A stretch of 56,050 bases of DNA from Arcicella sp. (GTDB taxonomy: Bacteria; Bacteroidota; Bacteroidia; Cytophagales; Spirosomataceae): assembly GCA_025354645.1 (NCBI GenBank), contig JANXML010000192.1, positions 1-56,050 on the forward strand, given 5' to 3'. Under the pieces are notes generated by a model. It had not been told where the DNA came from, ran no database searches, and saw only the letters and a list, made by a program, of their open reading frames with translations. The position numbers and the translations under genes are program-made. Below are positions 34,531 through 44,800 of this stretch, one piece after another; the first letter of the stretch is position 1, and each line of letters begins with the position of its first letter.

Positions 34531-35091
34531 TTATTGATTAAAGTCATTCATAGTCTTATCTAAGCCCTGTAAACAGAAACTCAATATCATTTCTGATGCT
34601 CTATCTAAGTGTTCTGGTAATTGTTCAAATTGTTCCCCTTGAAAGTTCCCTAAAACGTAATCTATCTGTCTTCCTTTTCCAAAATCATCCCCCACACCGA
34701 AGCGTAGTCTTGCATAATTAGAATCACCTAAAATTTCTTGAATATTTCGCAATCCATTGTGTCCACCGTGCGAACCTTTAGATTTCATTCTTAATTTTCC
34801 GTAAGGCAAGGCAATGTCGTCAATAACAATGAGAACATTTTCTTTCTCTATTTTCAATTCCTTCATCCAATAATTTACTGCCTTACCGCTTAGATTCATA
34901 AAAGTAGTTGGTTTAATCAAATGGATTTGTTTGCCCTTGTGTTTTATTTCTGCGTGAGAAGCGAGACGTTCCATCGAAAATTTTGTCTCAAATTCACCCG
35001 CCAATCGGTCAAGAACCATGAAACCTACATTATGACGTGTGAGCAAATATTCAGGTCCTATATTACCGAGACCTACGATTAGATACTTCAT
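34531..35091 (-). CDS. pth: Peptidyl-tRNA hydrolase
   Basis: 186 residues, typical. Cleaves peptidyl-tRNA that has dropped off ribosomes. Motifs: MKYLIVGLGNIGPEYLLTRHNVGF with catalytic His20, KPTTFMNLSGKAV (Asn of the active site), IVIDDIALPYGKLRMKSKGSHGGHNGLRNI (Asp and His) and ARLRFGVG. Starts a minus-strand unit; the divergent OmpA-family gene begins 205 bases away. Confidence 0.97.
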   Translation of the reverse strand: MKYLIVGLGNIGPEYLLTRHNVGFMVLDRLAGEFETKFSMERLASHAEIKHKGKQIHLIKPTTFMNLSGKAVNYWMKELKIEKENVLIVIDDIALPYGKLRMKSKGSHGGHNGLRNIQEILGDSNYARLRFGVGDDFGKGRQIDYVLGNFQGEQFEQLPEHLDRASEMILSFCLQGLDKTMNDFNQ

Positions 35092-35296
35092 TTAGATTGT
35101 ATTTTTTTTAGATTTTTTTTTAATTTCGTAATAATAAAACACATTCCATCAGTTTAATTATTTATTAATGCGTTTTTTGCCTTAACTGATTGATTTACAG
35201 CCTTTTTTTGTATTTTATTTAATATTCTAATTGCTTTTAATTTAAGGTTTGAGAATGGTTAAAATTGAGTAATTTTGTGTTTTACAATTTTCCCCC

Positions 35297-38200
35297 ATGA
35301 AAAAGAGTACCACTAACATAAAAATAGTTGTTTTACTTTTGTCGATTCTGTATTTTAGAGTTAATCGTGTTTTTTCACAAAATGATAAGGCACTCCCCGC
35401 TCCTATTAACACAACTAAATTTACAGAATATGCCCCTTCAGTTAGTGCTGATGGTAAAACGCTTATTTTCGAGTCTGACCGTCAAGGCGATTGGAAGTTA
35501 TTTGAATCCAGACGAAATGGAAAGATTTGGTCTGTCCCTACTGCAATCCCCAAAATTACAACTACTTTTTTTGAAAAAGCTCCTCTTGGTGGTCCTTGTT
35601 TAAGTTACGATGGTAATTTATTATTTTTTTCAGCTAATGGAAAAGATTCTGACGGACACGAAGATATTTATTACTCAATTCGTGAAAAAACTGGTTGGTC
35701 GGCTCCAATGAATTTGGGGAAACCCATAAATTCTGTTGATTATGAAGGTTATCCTTCCCTTTCTGCCGATGGAAAATATATTTATTTTGCTCGGGCGAAA
35801 TATACTTTTGGAGATAAAAAAGATGCTTTACAACGTTGCTATCGCATTATGAGATCTGAACGTGGAGAGGATGGTAAATGGCAAACAGCGATTGAATTAC
35901 CGAGTCCAGTTAATTTAATTTGTGAGAAAGCTCCAAGAATCATGCCCGATGGAAAAACGCTGATGTTTTCATCCATCAGAAAAGACGGACAAGGAAATTT
36001 TGATATTTATAAATGTGAATGGCAAGAAAATGGCTCTTGGACAGACCCTGTTGCGTTGGATTTCTTGAACTCTTCGGGTCCAGACCAATTTGTGGCGGTT
36101 CCTGCTTGTGGAGAGATGATGTATTTCGTAAAAGATGGTGATATTTATACCGCAACTGTTCCGATGGAGGCAGTTGCAACCATTCAAGGTTACGTTACAG
36201 ATTCGACAACTAACAATGCTTTACCAGCAAAAATTTTAGTTTCTGAAATAGAAAGCCCAAATAAAATTATTGCCGAATTCATGTCTGATGCTTTGGATGG
36301 ACGTTTTTCAGCGGTTTTAAAACCTAATGGAAAATATAACTTTGAGATTAGTGAATCAGGTTATTATCGCAAGAAAATTATAGTTGATTTATCCGAAAAG
36401 AAGGATTGTGAAACTTATGAACAAGATTTTAGACTGATTCCATTGGGAGGAAAAACAAAAAATAACGATGAAATTTTCAAACTTAGTTTCTTAGCAATTG
36501 ACTCACAAACCAACCTGACCGTTCCTGCCAATTTTGAAGCAAAAGAAGTTGCAACGGGACAATCTATTGCACTTCAATATAACGCAAATACACTCCAAAA
36601 TCAAGGTTCATTTCGTTTAAAGGAAGATTATTCGATTGAGGCTTCGATGAAAGGCTACAAAAATTCGAGTCTTTCATTGCGGATAGATGAGCGAAGTGAG
36701 CTATTGCCAGTAAGTATCATCAAATTAGATCCAATCTCTTCAAATTTCTTAGTAAAAGCCTATGATGGTGGGACTAATGAACTATTAAAAGATACAAAAG
36801 TAACAATTACTGAAATTGCAACCAGTCAAGTGGCGGAAGTGAAAGCCAATTCAGAAACGGGTGAATGCGGAACTAATTTATTGACGGGCAAACAATATAA
36901 AATTGTTGTGTCCTCCGAGTTTTGTGAGGATAATGAACAGATAATTACGAAAAATGAGAATTTAAAAGATTTGATTGTAAAATTAATTCCGAAGAAAATA
37001 TCAACCGTAAATTTCTCAGCTTTTAACGGCGAATCTGGCGAACCGATTGATGGAGATTTTACGGTTATTTCTGAAAAAACTGGAAAAGTTTTCAAAGAAT
37101 TAAATGTGAAAGCGAAAGGAAATTTTAGCGTAAAATTAGCCCAGAATGATAATTTAAAATTAGAAGTTGTCTCTGATGGTTTTGCGACTGCCCGTAAGCT
37201 GATTGAAATTACAGATTTGGTTTTAGGCGACCGACGTGATTATGAAGTTAAGTTGGTGATTGACCGTTATCCCTTAACTATCAAAGTTGTGGATGCAGAA
37301 ACGCAAAAACCAATTAAAGAAGCAATTGTTAAAGTTGCTGATTTAAAGACTTCAGAGGTAAAACAGGCTATAAAAAACAAAACTAATGATTTCACTGCAA
37401 ATTTAAAGCGTTCAGGTTTTTATGAATTAAATATTAAAGCGGAAGATTATGTAGAATCTAAAGAGAAAATTGATAAAGCCCCAGAAGGTGGTGTAGTCAA
37501 TTTTATGTTGTTGAAGAAGAAGCGTTTACCCGTAAATTTTGCTGTTACTGATGTTTTGACGAATAAGCCCTTGAAGGCAACTTTTAGTGTGAGATTAGAG
37601 AAAGAACAAAAATCTTTTACTTTTAAAGATGAAGTGGACGGAATGGTGAAAGTGGCAGAACGAGAAATATTTACCGTTGAAACCTCGGCTGATGGTTATA
37701 AACCTAAGCAAAGTACCTTCAATATGGCAGACTTTGCAATTGATAAAAAATATGTTTTTAACATCAGTTTGGAGAAAGCCCTTTTTGTATTGAATATAAA
37801 AGCAACGAATAAAGTAACGAATGAATCTATCACGATTGGAGAATATAAAATCACTGATTTAACGACAAAAACCAATAAAACGGATATCGTAAAATTGCCC
37901 TCGGGTGATGCAACGGTAAGTTTGACACCCGAAAATAAATATCATTTAGAAATTATTGCAGAAGGTTTTGAAAAATTTGAACAAGATATTACTAAGTTAT
38001 CTAAGAATGAGTTGCTTTGCCTTTTAACACCAAAACCACAAGAATCTGCCTTGATTTTTTCAGCGGTTGATTCAACGAGTGGGCGGGTTTTGGATGCGGT
38101 TTTTAAAGTTACTCCTTCAAAAACTTCGGTTTTGGTACAAGGAAAAACTTCTGAGATAACTCCAGAATATAAGTTACCTGTGACTGAAATGGACAATTAT

Positions 38201-39520
38201 AATTTAGAGACTTTTGTGAAGGGTTATTATATTAAAAATGAAAATGTGACTTACACGACATTGGGAAAACCGAAGAAGCACCTTGTAAATATGTCTCGAA
38301 ATTTCTCCGTTTTGAGTTTAAAGGCATACGATGCAAACGACAATAAACCCGTTAGAGAAGTATTTTTTAGTTTGATTGATGCGATGAATAATAAACCTGT
38401 GGCGGCAATGATTACGATGCCTAACGGTGAATGTAGTGCGGATTTGAAACCAGGTCGAGAATATTTGATAAAAGCAAAATTGGCTGGTTATGATGATTAT
38501 GAAAGTCGTTTTACTGCCAGTATTGATGACGTAAATAAAGTTGTTAAGATGCGTTCCCTAAGAAAATACAATCTCTTTTTGTACGCTATTGATGCTCGTA
38601 AGAAAAATAAAGTATCGGCAAATTTCAAGGTTTACGATCCAAGTAAAGAAGTGATTGCCTCTGGCAGAACGGACGCTCTTCGTGACCAAATGGCGGTGGC
38701 ATTAACGGAGAAAACCAATTATACAATTGAAATTACAGCGGCTGGATATAAACCTTATGAAGGAAAAATAATGCCTGATAGTTCAATGAAAAATACTCCG
38801 ATTGCTTCATGGTTGGTGAAAGATGATAGTAAATTCACGTTCAGGGTTTTAGATGAAAAAACTCGTAAAATTGTGGAAAAATGTACTGTAAAACTAACGG
38901 ATGTAAAATCAACTCAGGAACTAAATCTACTAAAAATTGGTGATGAATATTCAGCTGAATTAAGCCCTGTGGCAAGCTATATGCTTGAAATTGAGGCAGT
39001 TGGATACGCAAAATATGTTAGTAGAATAGAACCAAATTCAGATAGAAAACGTGATGTGCAATTATTACGCCTTAGAGAATCTATTGTAGCCAAACCCTCT
39101 ACTTTATCAGCAAGTATTGCCAATCCAAAGGAAAAATTACCAGTATCCAGTGGAAAAAGTTTTGATAAAATTGAGAAAGGAAAGGCAATTGTTTTGAACA
39201 ATGTTTACTTTGAACAAAGTAGTTTCATTATGCAAAAAGAGTCTTATCCAGAATTAGATAAGGTTGTTTCGATGTTAAAATCAAATCCTCAAACAAAAAT
39301 TGAAATTGGTGGACATACTGACAACATTGGCGACAATCGTTTGAACTTAGCACTTTCAGAAAATCGTGCAAAAGTTATTTTGAATTATATCGTGAGCAAA
39401 GGAATTGACGAAGACCGTTTGTTGTACAAAGGCTATGGCGGCACAAAACCTGTTGCTCCAAATGATTCGGAGGATAATAAAAAGAAGAACCGTAGAGTTG
39501 AAATTGTGGGAATTCAGTAA
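35297..39520 (+). CDS. Giant OmpA-family protein with PD40 propeller and about 11 regulatory-like beta repeats
   Basis: 1407 residues with signal sequence (IKIVVLLLSILYFRVNRVFSQ). Order: WD40-like PD40 repeats at about 40-290 (YAPSVSADGKTLIFESDR, EGYPSLSADGKYIYFAR, KAPRIMPDGKTLMFSS); then about 11 units of 90-100 residues with the theme (hydrophobic)-x-A-x-D-x-x-T-x-x-P (for example LTIKVVDAETQKPIKEAIV, LSLKAYDANDNKPVREVFF), resembling carboxypeptidase-regulatory domains; then OmpA at about 1295-1407 with IEIGGHTDNIGDNRLNLALS and NRAKVILNYIV, the peptidoglycan-binding site. Likely anchored between outer membrane and wall. The lay-out is like T9SS PorE but lacks its TPR, and the repeat count is unusually high. 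Confidence 0.9.
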   Translation: MKKSTTNIKIVVLLLSILYFRVNRVFSQNDKALPAPINTTKFTEYAPSVSADGKTLIFESDRQGDWKLFESRRNGKIWSVPTAIPKITTTFFEKAPLGGPCLSYDGNLLFFSANGKDSDGHEDIYYSIREKTGWSAPMNLGKPINSVDYEGYPSLSADGKYIYFARAKYTFGDKKDALQRCYRIMRSERGEDGKWQTAIELPSPVNLICEKAPRIMPDGKTLMFSSIRKDGQGNFDIYKCEWQENGSWTDPVALDFLNSSGPDQFVAVPACGEMMYFVKDGDIYTATVPMEAVATIQGYVTDSTTNNALPAKILVSEIESPNKIIAEFMSDALDGRFSAVLKPNGKYNFEISESGYYRKKIIVDLSEKKDCETYEQDFRLIPLGGKTKNNDEIFKLSFLAIDSQTNLTVPANFEAKEVATGQSIALQYNANTLQNQGSFRLKEDYSIEASMKGYKNSSLSLRIDERSELLPVSIIKLDPISSNFLVKAYDGGTNELLKDTKVTITEIATSQVAEVKANSETGECGTNLLTGKQYKIVVSSEFCEDNEQIITKNENLKDLIVKLIPKKISTVNFSAFNGESGEPIDGDFTVISEKTGKVFKELNVKAKGNFSVKLAQNDNLKLEVVSDGFATARKLIEITDLVLGDRRDYEVKLVIDRYPLTIKVVDAETQKPIKEAIVKVADLKTSEVKQAIKNKTNDFTANLKRSGFYELNIKAEDYVESKEKIDKAPEGGVVNFMLLKKKRLPVNFAVTDVLTNKPLKATFSVRLEKEQKSFTFKDEVDGMVKVAEREIFTVETSADGYKPKQSTFNMADFAIDKKYVFNISLEKALFVLNIKATNKVTNESITIGEYKITDLTTKTNKTDIVKLPSGDATVSLTPENKYHLEIIAEGFEKFEQDITKLSKNELLCLLTPKPQESALIFSAVDSTSGRVLDAVFKVTPSKTSVLVQGKTSEITPEYKLPVTEMDNYNLETFVKGYYIKNENVTYTTLGKPKKHLVNMSRNFSVLSLKAYDANDNKPVREVFFSLIDAMNNKPVAAMITMPNGECSADLKPGREYLIKAKLAGYDDYESRFTASIDDVNKVVKMRSLRKYNLFLYAIDARKKNKVSANFKVYDPSKEVIASGRTDALRDQMAVALTEKTNYTIEITAAGYKPYEGKIMPDSSMKNTPIASWLVKDDSKFTFRVLDEKTRKIVEKCTVKLTDVKSTQELNLLKIGDEYSAELSPVASYMLEIEAVGYAKYVSRIEPNSDRKRDVQLLRLRESIVAKPSTLSASIANPKEKLPVSSGKSFDKIEKGKAIVLNNVYFEQSSFIMQKESYPELDKVVSMLKSNPQTKIEIGGHTDNIGDNRLNLALSENRAKVILNYIVSKGIDEDRLLYKGYGGTKPVAPNDSEDNKKKNRRVEIVGIQ

Positions 39521-39657
39521 TTAAATACTACGAAAGCAAGAATAAAGATTTTTTTAATTTTTATCAAAATTTATTTCCAGAGATTTAATTTATCAGTATT
39601 TATACAAACAATAATCGTGCATTTGTAGCATGGAATTTAAACCTAAAATATATCAAA

Positions 39658-40416
39658 ATGAAAAAGCAACTCATTATTTTATTTTTTCTATTTATCGCTA
39701 ATTTTGTAGTTCAAGCACAATCCGATGCGAATTCACGTTTGTATGAATTGCGTACTTATTATGCTTCTGAAGGTAAGTTGCCAGACTTAATAAATCGTTT
39801 TCAGAATTATACATTGAAGTATTTTGAAACATATAATATGCGTTTGGAAGGGTTTTGGCTGCCTTTTGGAGAAAACAAAGAAAATAAATTGGTGTACCTC
39901 CTCTCCTATCCATCACGTGAAGCAAGAGACAAATCTTGGAAGGAATTTATGGCGGATAAGGGTTGGATTACAGTCATGAAAAACTCGGCTATCAATGGTG
40001 AAATAGTGGCAAAAGTTGAAAACGTTTTCTTGAAAACAACTGATTTTTCACCTAATAATATGAAATCAGTCGGAAATAGAGTTTTTGAATTACGTACTTA
40101 CAAAGCCACACCTGACCATTTGCCGAATTTAATGTCTCGATTCAGAGATCATACTGTCAAATTGTTTGAAAATAATGGTATGACAAATATAATGTACTGG
40201 AACCCAACCGATAAAGAACAAGGCTCGGAAGATATGTTGATTTATTTTTTGGCTCATAAATCAAAAGAAGATGGTTTAGCATCCTTTAAAACGTTTGGAG
40301 CAAGTCCAGAATGGCAAGCCGTTAAAAAAGCATCCGAAGAAAAAGCTGGAGGAACTTTAACGGTTACGGTTAAGTCAGAATACATGGTTCCTGCAGAATT
40401 TTCACCTCTTAAATAA
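39658..40416 (+). CDS. NIPSNAP-family secreted protein
   Basis: 252 residues with Sec signal ending VVQAQ. Two NIPSNAP/dimeric alpha-beta barrel domains: RLYELRTYYASEGKLPDLINRFQNYTLKYFETY (first) and RVFELRTYKATPDHLPNLMSRFRDHTVKLFENNGM (second), each followed by the W-x-P and SREAR/KSKED segments. Function unknown; may bind ligands. Follows the OmpA-family gene by about 140 bases on the same strand. Confidence 0.9.
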   Translation: MKKQLIILFFLFIANFVVQAQSDANSRLYELRTYYASEGKLPDLINRFQNYTLKYFETYNMRLEGFWLPFGENKENKLVYLLSYPSREARDKSWKEFMADKGWITVMKNSAINGEIVAKVENVFLKTTDFSPNNMKSVGNRVFELRTYKATPDHLPNLMSRFRDHTVKLFENNGMTNIMYWNPTDKEQGSEDMLIYFLAHKSKEDGLASFKTFGASPEWQAVKKASEEKAGGTLTVTVKSEYMVPAEFSPLK

Positions 40417-40417
40417 A

Positions 40418-40542
40418 TTTATCGGTAAATGGTAAACGGTTCACGGTGAACGGATTTGAGGGAAAATAACATCAGCTATTTTCCCTTTTTTTTATCGACA
40501 AACCCGCTTACCTTTTACCGTTCACCATTTAGCACATAAATC
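40418..40542. repeat. Word hairpin with nested terminator, GGTGAACGGTAAACGG type
   Basis: Outer left words CGGTAAATGGTAAACGGTTC and ACGGTGAACGG face CTTACCTTTTACCGTTCACC on the right. Inner stem: GGGAAAATA (40460-40468) pairs with TATTTTCCC (40477-40485), followed by eight T, a proper plus-strand terminator. It fills the gap up to the SDR ATG. Confidence 0.85.
40460..40493 (+). terminator. Terminator of the NIPSNAP gene
   Basis: 9-bp stem GGGAAAATA/TATTTTCCC with an 8-base loop and T8 tract, nested inside the word hairpin. Confidence 0.9.
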
Positions 40543-41298
40543 ATGTCAAAACTTGCTCTCATCACAGGTGCTACATCGGGCATTGGAAAGGCTACTGCCG
40601 AAGCCTTTGCAGATTTAGGAATTAATTTAATCCTTTGTGGAAGACGTTTAGACCGTCTTTACGAAATTCAGGAATCTCTTTCAGAAAAAGTTAGGGTAAA
40701 TGTTTTGGCTTTTGATGTACGGAATCGTTATGAAGTTGAAAAGGCTTTACAAACGCTTCCAGAAGAATTACAATCTATTGATATATTGGTTAATAATGCT
40801 GGTAATGCTCACGGATTAAGTCCAATTCAAGATGGAAATTCCGATGATTGGGATGCTATGATTGATGGAAATGTGAAGGGGCTATTATATGTTTCAAAAG
40901 TAATTATGCCGTGGATGATTAGCCACAAAAGAGGTCATATTGTTAATATTAGTTCGATTGCTGGCAAGTCAACATATCCAAATGGCAATGTGTATTGTGC
41001 TTCTAAAGCCGCAGTAGAGGCTATTTCCGAAGGGATGCGTTTAGATTTGAACCCTTTCGGAATTAAGGTTACAAACATTGCTCCTGGAGCCGTGGAAACC
41101 GAATTTTCCTTAATAAGATTTAAGGGAGACAATAAAAGAGCCGAAGCAGTTTATAATGGTTTTGTGCCATTGACACCTCAAGATGTGGCAGAAACGATTG
41201 CATTTGTTATAACTCGCCCCGCTCATGTGGTCTTGGCGGACATTACTTTATTTCCCTTGGCACAGGCTTCTGCAACAGTACTTCGCAGGGAGCCTTAA
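40543..41298 (+). CDS. NADP-type short-chain dehydrogenase (YdfG-like)
   Basis: 251 residues. TGxxxGIG motif in LITGATSGIGKATAEAFADLG, NADP-type Arg pair in CGRRLDRL, NNAGNAHG, catalytic NISSIAG...YCASKAAVEAI (Ser, Tyr, Lys) and the long substrate loop PGAVETEFSLIRFKGD common to the 3-hydroxy acid dehydrogenase YdfG group. It probably oxidises a small hydroxy acid in the cytoplasm. Alone between a terminator and the susC upstream region. Confidence 0.92.
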   Translation: MSKLALITGATSGIGKATAEAFADLGINLILCGRRLDRLYEIQESLSEKVRVNVLAFDVRNRYEVEKALQTLPEELQSIDILVNNAGNAHGLSPIQDGNSDDWDAMIDGNVKGLLYVSKVIMPWMISHKRGHIVNISSIAGKSTYPNGNVYCASKAAVEAISEGMRLDLNPFGIKVTNIAPGAVETEFSLIRFKGDNKRAEAVYNGFVPLTPQDVAETIAFVITRPAHVVLADITLFPLAQASATVLRREP

Positions 41299-41446
41299 GA
41301 TAATTTATACACATTTAAAAGTTCATAATCGAATTTGTGTGTATGTACATGAATTTTCATTTTTTATCAATTAAAATACTTATTTGTCACAAAATGCAAT
41401 AAAAAAACTTGCATTTAACAGTCATTTAATAGGAAAAAAGTATATA

Positions 41447-41526
41447 TTTGTTTTAATTTTCATAGTTAAATAGGTTTAGAGGTTAAACAGATAAGGGCGG
41501 GAGTTTCTCCTGTCCTTATTTTTATT
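41447..41526 (+). ncRNA. Candidate miniature transcription unit (same family as the 33.4 kb array)
   Basis: TTTG at 41447-41450, exact 20-base spacer, TAGGTTTA at 41471-41478 form a full Bacteroidota promoter. A 13-bp stem with two G-T pairs (41491-41503 with 41507-41519, loop TTT) and TTTTTATTTT form the terminator. The predicted RNA is about 40 nt, mostly the hairpin. CATAGTTAAATAGGTTTAG matches the array at 33.4 kb exactly. This is a prediction from signals only. Confidence 0.55.
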
Positions 41527-41681
41527 TTAAAGATTCCAATAATTTTACGCTTTCAATCGTATGAATTATCCCATTTAACCTCCACAATTTCCCTTCAATT
41601 TCTTCATTAAACGAATAATCTGGCTTTATTATCATTCAACACCGATAGAGTATGACAGGATTGATACCAAAATAATATTAT

Positions 41682-41715
41682 TTTGCGATTATCTATAACT
41701 GTGTTAATATTTTTG
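41682..41715 (+). promoter_or_regulatory. Candidate susC promoter
   Basis: TTTG at 41682-41685 and TATTTTTG at 41708-41715 fit the -33/-7 boxes but the 22-base spacer is at the long end. It would give a leader of about 90 bases. Confidence 0.35.
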
Positions 41716-41813
41716 TTCATTTTGAAGATAATTATATGATTCTTCCAATAACTGAACTTCAAAAATAATAACATCTTACGGAGATAAATCTCAACCCAAT
41801 TTAAATCACATTT

Positions 41814-44800
41814 ATGAAAAAAAACTTACTAATTCTTCTCAGTCTAATGCTATCTTCAACTTTTGCATGGGCTCAAAAAAATGTAACTGGAAAAGTTACT
41901 GGCGATGATGGAACACCTCTGCCAGGTGTGAATGTTCGTGTAAAAAACTCACAAGTCGGCGTTTCGACGGATGTAAAAGGTTCATATTCCATTCAAACAA
42001 ATGCCCAAGATGTACTTTTATTTAGTTCTGTTGGCTACTTAAACCAAGAAATTAAAGTTGGAAATCGTTCTGAAATTAATGTATCACTGTTATCTGGTGC
42101 GAGTTCGTTAGATGAAGTTGTGGTAATTGGTTATGGTACGCAGAAAAAGGCATCTTTAACTGGTGCAGTAGCTTCTGTAACATCAAAGGAGCTTTTGGCA
42201 TTGCCCGTTCCAAGTATCGAGAGTGCATTGCAAGGGCGTGTTTCGGGTATTCAAGTGACTAATAATGGTTCGCCTGGGGTTTCTCCCGTCGTGAGAGTAA
42301 GAGGTATTGGTTCAATTAATTATGCAGCTAACCCACTATATGTTGTGGATGGATATCCAGTTGGTAGTCTCAACGATTTTGATATGCGAGATGTGGAATC
42401 TATTGATGTGCTAAAGGATGCAAGTTCAGCTGCAATTTATGGTTCTCGTGCGGCAAATGGTGTTATTTTGATTACGACTAAAAAAGGTTCAAAGGATAAT
42501 AAAATTCACGTCAATGTTGAATCTTATTACGCCGCTCAAACGGCTTGGAAACTTTTAACCCCTTTGAATACCACGCAATACTTGCAATACGGTAAGGCTC
42601 TTTTAACAGCGGCTGGGCAGGCTTTCCCCGACCGTTGGGCAAATTTGAATGCTGAGACTTATCCTGGTTCAGGGGTTAGTTTTGCAAATACAAATACTAA
42701 TTTCCAAGACTATTTATTTCGGACAGGTGGAATGTCTCATAGCTCTGTTTCAGTATCGGGTGGGAATGAGAAATCACGTTTTTATACTTCCTTTGGTTAT
42801 TTTAAACAGGATGGTATTTACGTTGGAACTAATTATGAAAGAGGTAATTTACGTATTAATTCAGACCATAATATAGGCAAACACTTCACGATTGGGCAAA
42901 CCTTAACCATTGCCACAGCCAGCAAATTAGACGAAGGTGTTGGAGGTGGTCGTACTGCTTTGGCAAATGTCATCAAGAGTTTACCATACACACCTGTCTA
43001 TAATCCAACTGAAATTGGAGGATATTTTGGAACAACCAATGCTGATGGTTCAGACCCTGTGAATCCAATCATTCCAGCGGTATTAATTCGTAGTAACGGA
43101 AAAAATACCAGAATTATGGGTACTGTCTTTGCCGAAGTGAAATTTACTGATTTTTTGAAATATAAATTTACGGCAGGTTTAGATTATAATGCTTCTCGTT
43201 CAATCAGTCGTATGCCAATATATTCGGCTGGGCAATCTGGAAGCACTATTAACTCACTTTCAGACAATCGAGGTGAATTTGTTGGAAGATTATTTACGAA
43301 TCAAATTTCCTTAGATAAATCTTTTGGTAAAAGTAATATAAACGCCATTTTGGTTGCAGAACAACAATTTGGAGACTATGAAAATATCTTAGCTTCGGGT
43401 AATTATAACACAAATAATTTCAGTGTTGTCACATCAAATATCCTTAATCCAGCCGTTGCAGGGGGTAAAGATGAACAAACACTTTTATCATACTTGGCTC
43501 GGGTAAACTATGATTTTAATGGTCGGTATTTAATCAGTGCATCTATTCGTCGTGATGGTTCCTCTTTGTTTGCTCCTGGCAAAAAATGGGGAACATTTCC
43601 AGCAGTTTCAGTAGGCTGGAGAATTAGCGAAGAAGGTTTCATGAAAGAAATTGCTTCAATTAGTGAGTTGAAACTACGTGCCAGTTATGGATTGGTAGGT
43701 AACATTAGCGGATTGCCTAATTATGCTTGGCAGTCGGTTATTGGTGCATCCACTAACACAGTTTTTAATGGTAACTTAAACGCAGGACAATCAACAAACC
43801 AATTGGGAAATGCAGAATTAGGTTGGGAGCTAACAAAAATGAGTAATATCGGTATTGATTTAGGGATTATGAAAAATAAATTAACGCTCTCGGCTGATTA
43901 TTATATTCGTGAAACGGCTGATAATAGTTTGATCTTACAAAGAAGTTTGGCTTCGACATTGGGTTATTCAAATGCAACTATCGCAAATTTTGGAGGAATT
44001 AAAAATACGGGTCTTGATATTCAATTAGCCTATAACCATACCGAAGGGGATTTAAAATGGAAGGTAACGGGAAATTTTGGAACGGTTACCAACACGATTA
44101 CATCCTTAGAAGCACCTATTTTTGCTGGAACACACGCTGAAACGGGTGCAACCGTTACTAAAACGGAAGTGGGGATGCCAGTTCAATATCTGTATGGATA
44201 TTTGGTAGATAAAATATATCAAAATCAGGGAGAAATTGATACGGACGAAGCCAATGCCAAAGCCAAAGACAAATCTTTTACTTATCAGGGTGGTAATTCC
44301 TCTCCTGGGGACATTCGGTATAAAGATTTGAATGGCGACGGTAAAGTTGACGATGCAGACCGAACAATGATTGGCAATGTTATTCCAAATTTTACCTATG
44401 GTTTAAATATTGATGCTTCTTACAAAAATTTTGATTTGACTTTGTTTCTTCAAGGTGTGCAGGGCAACGATATTTATAATAACTTGAAAACGCAAACGCA
44501 AGGAATGGTTCGCTTGTTTGGTGCAACTACGGAAGTTTTGAACGCTTGGACTCCACAAAATACCAATACAACTATTCCAAGGGCAGTAAGCCAAGACCCT
44601 AACGGTAATGCAACTCGTCCATCAGACAGATGGGTGGAGAAAGGGTCGTATATGCGGGTGAAAAACCTGAGTATTGGTTATTCAATTCCCAAAAGTGTGT
44701 TGACTTCATTCAGTAATGGAGCAATCTCAAAAGTTCGTTTTTATGTTTCTGCTCAGAATTTATTGACAATAACTAAATATTCGGGATATGATCCTGAAAT

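Larger units (their letters stand above)
41299..41813. other. 515-base upstream region of susC
   Basis: Holds a complete miniature promoter-terminator module (41447-41526) and a candidate susC promoter (41682-41715). A GAGAT-AA-ATCTC mini-hairpin lies near 41780. No coding frame. Confidence 0.6.
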
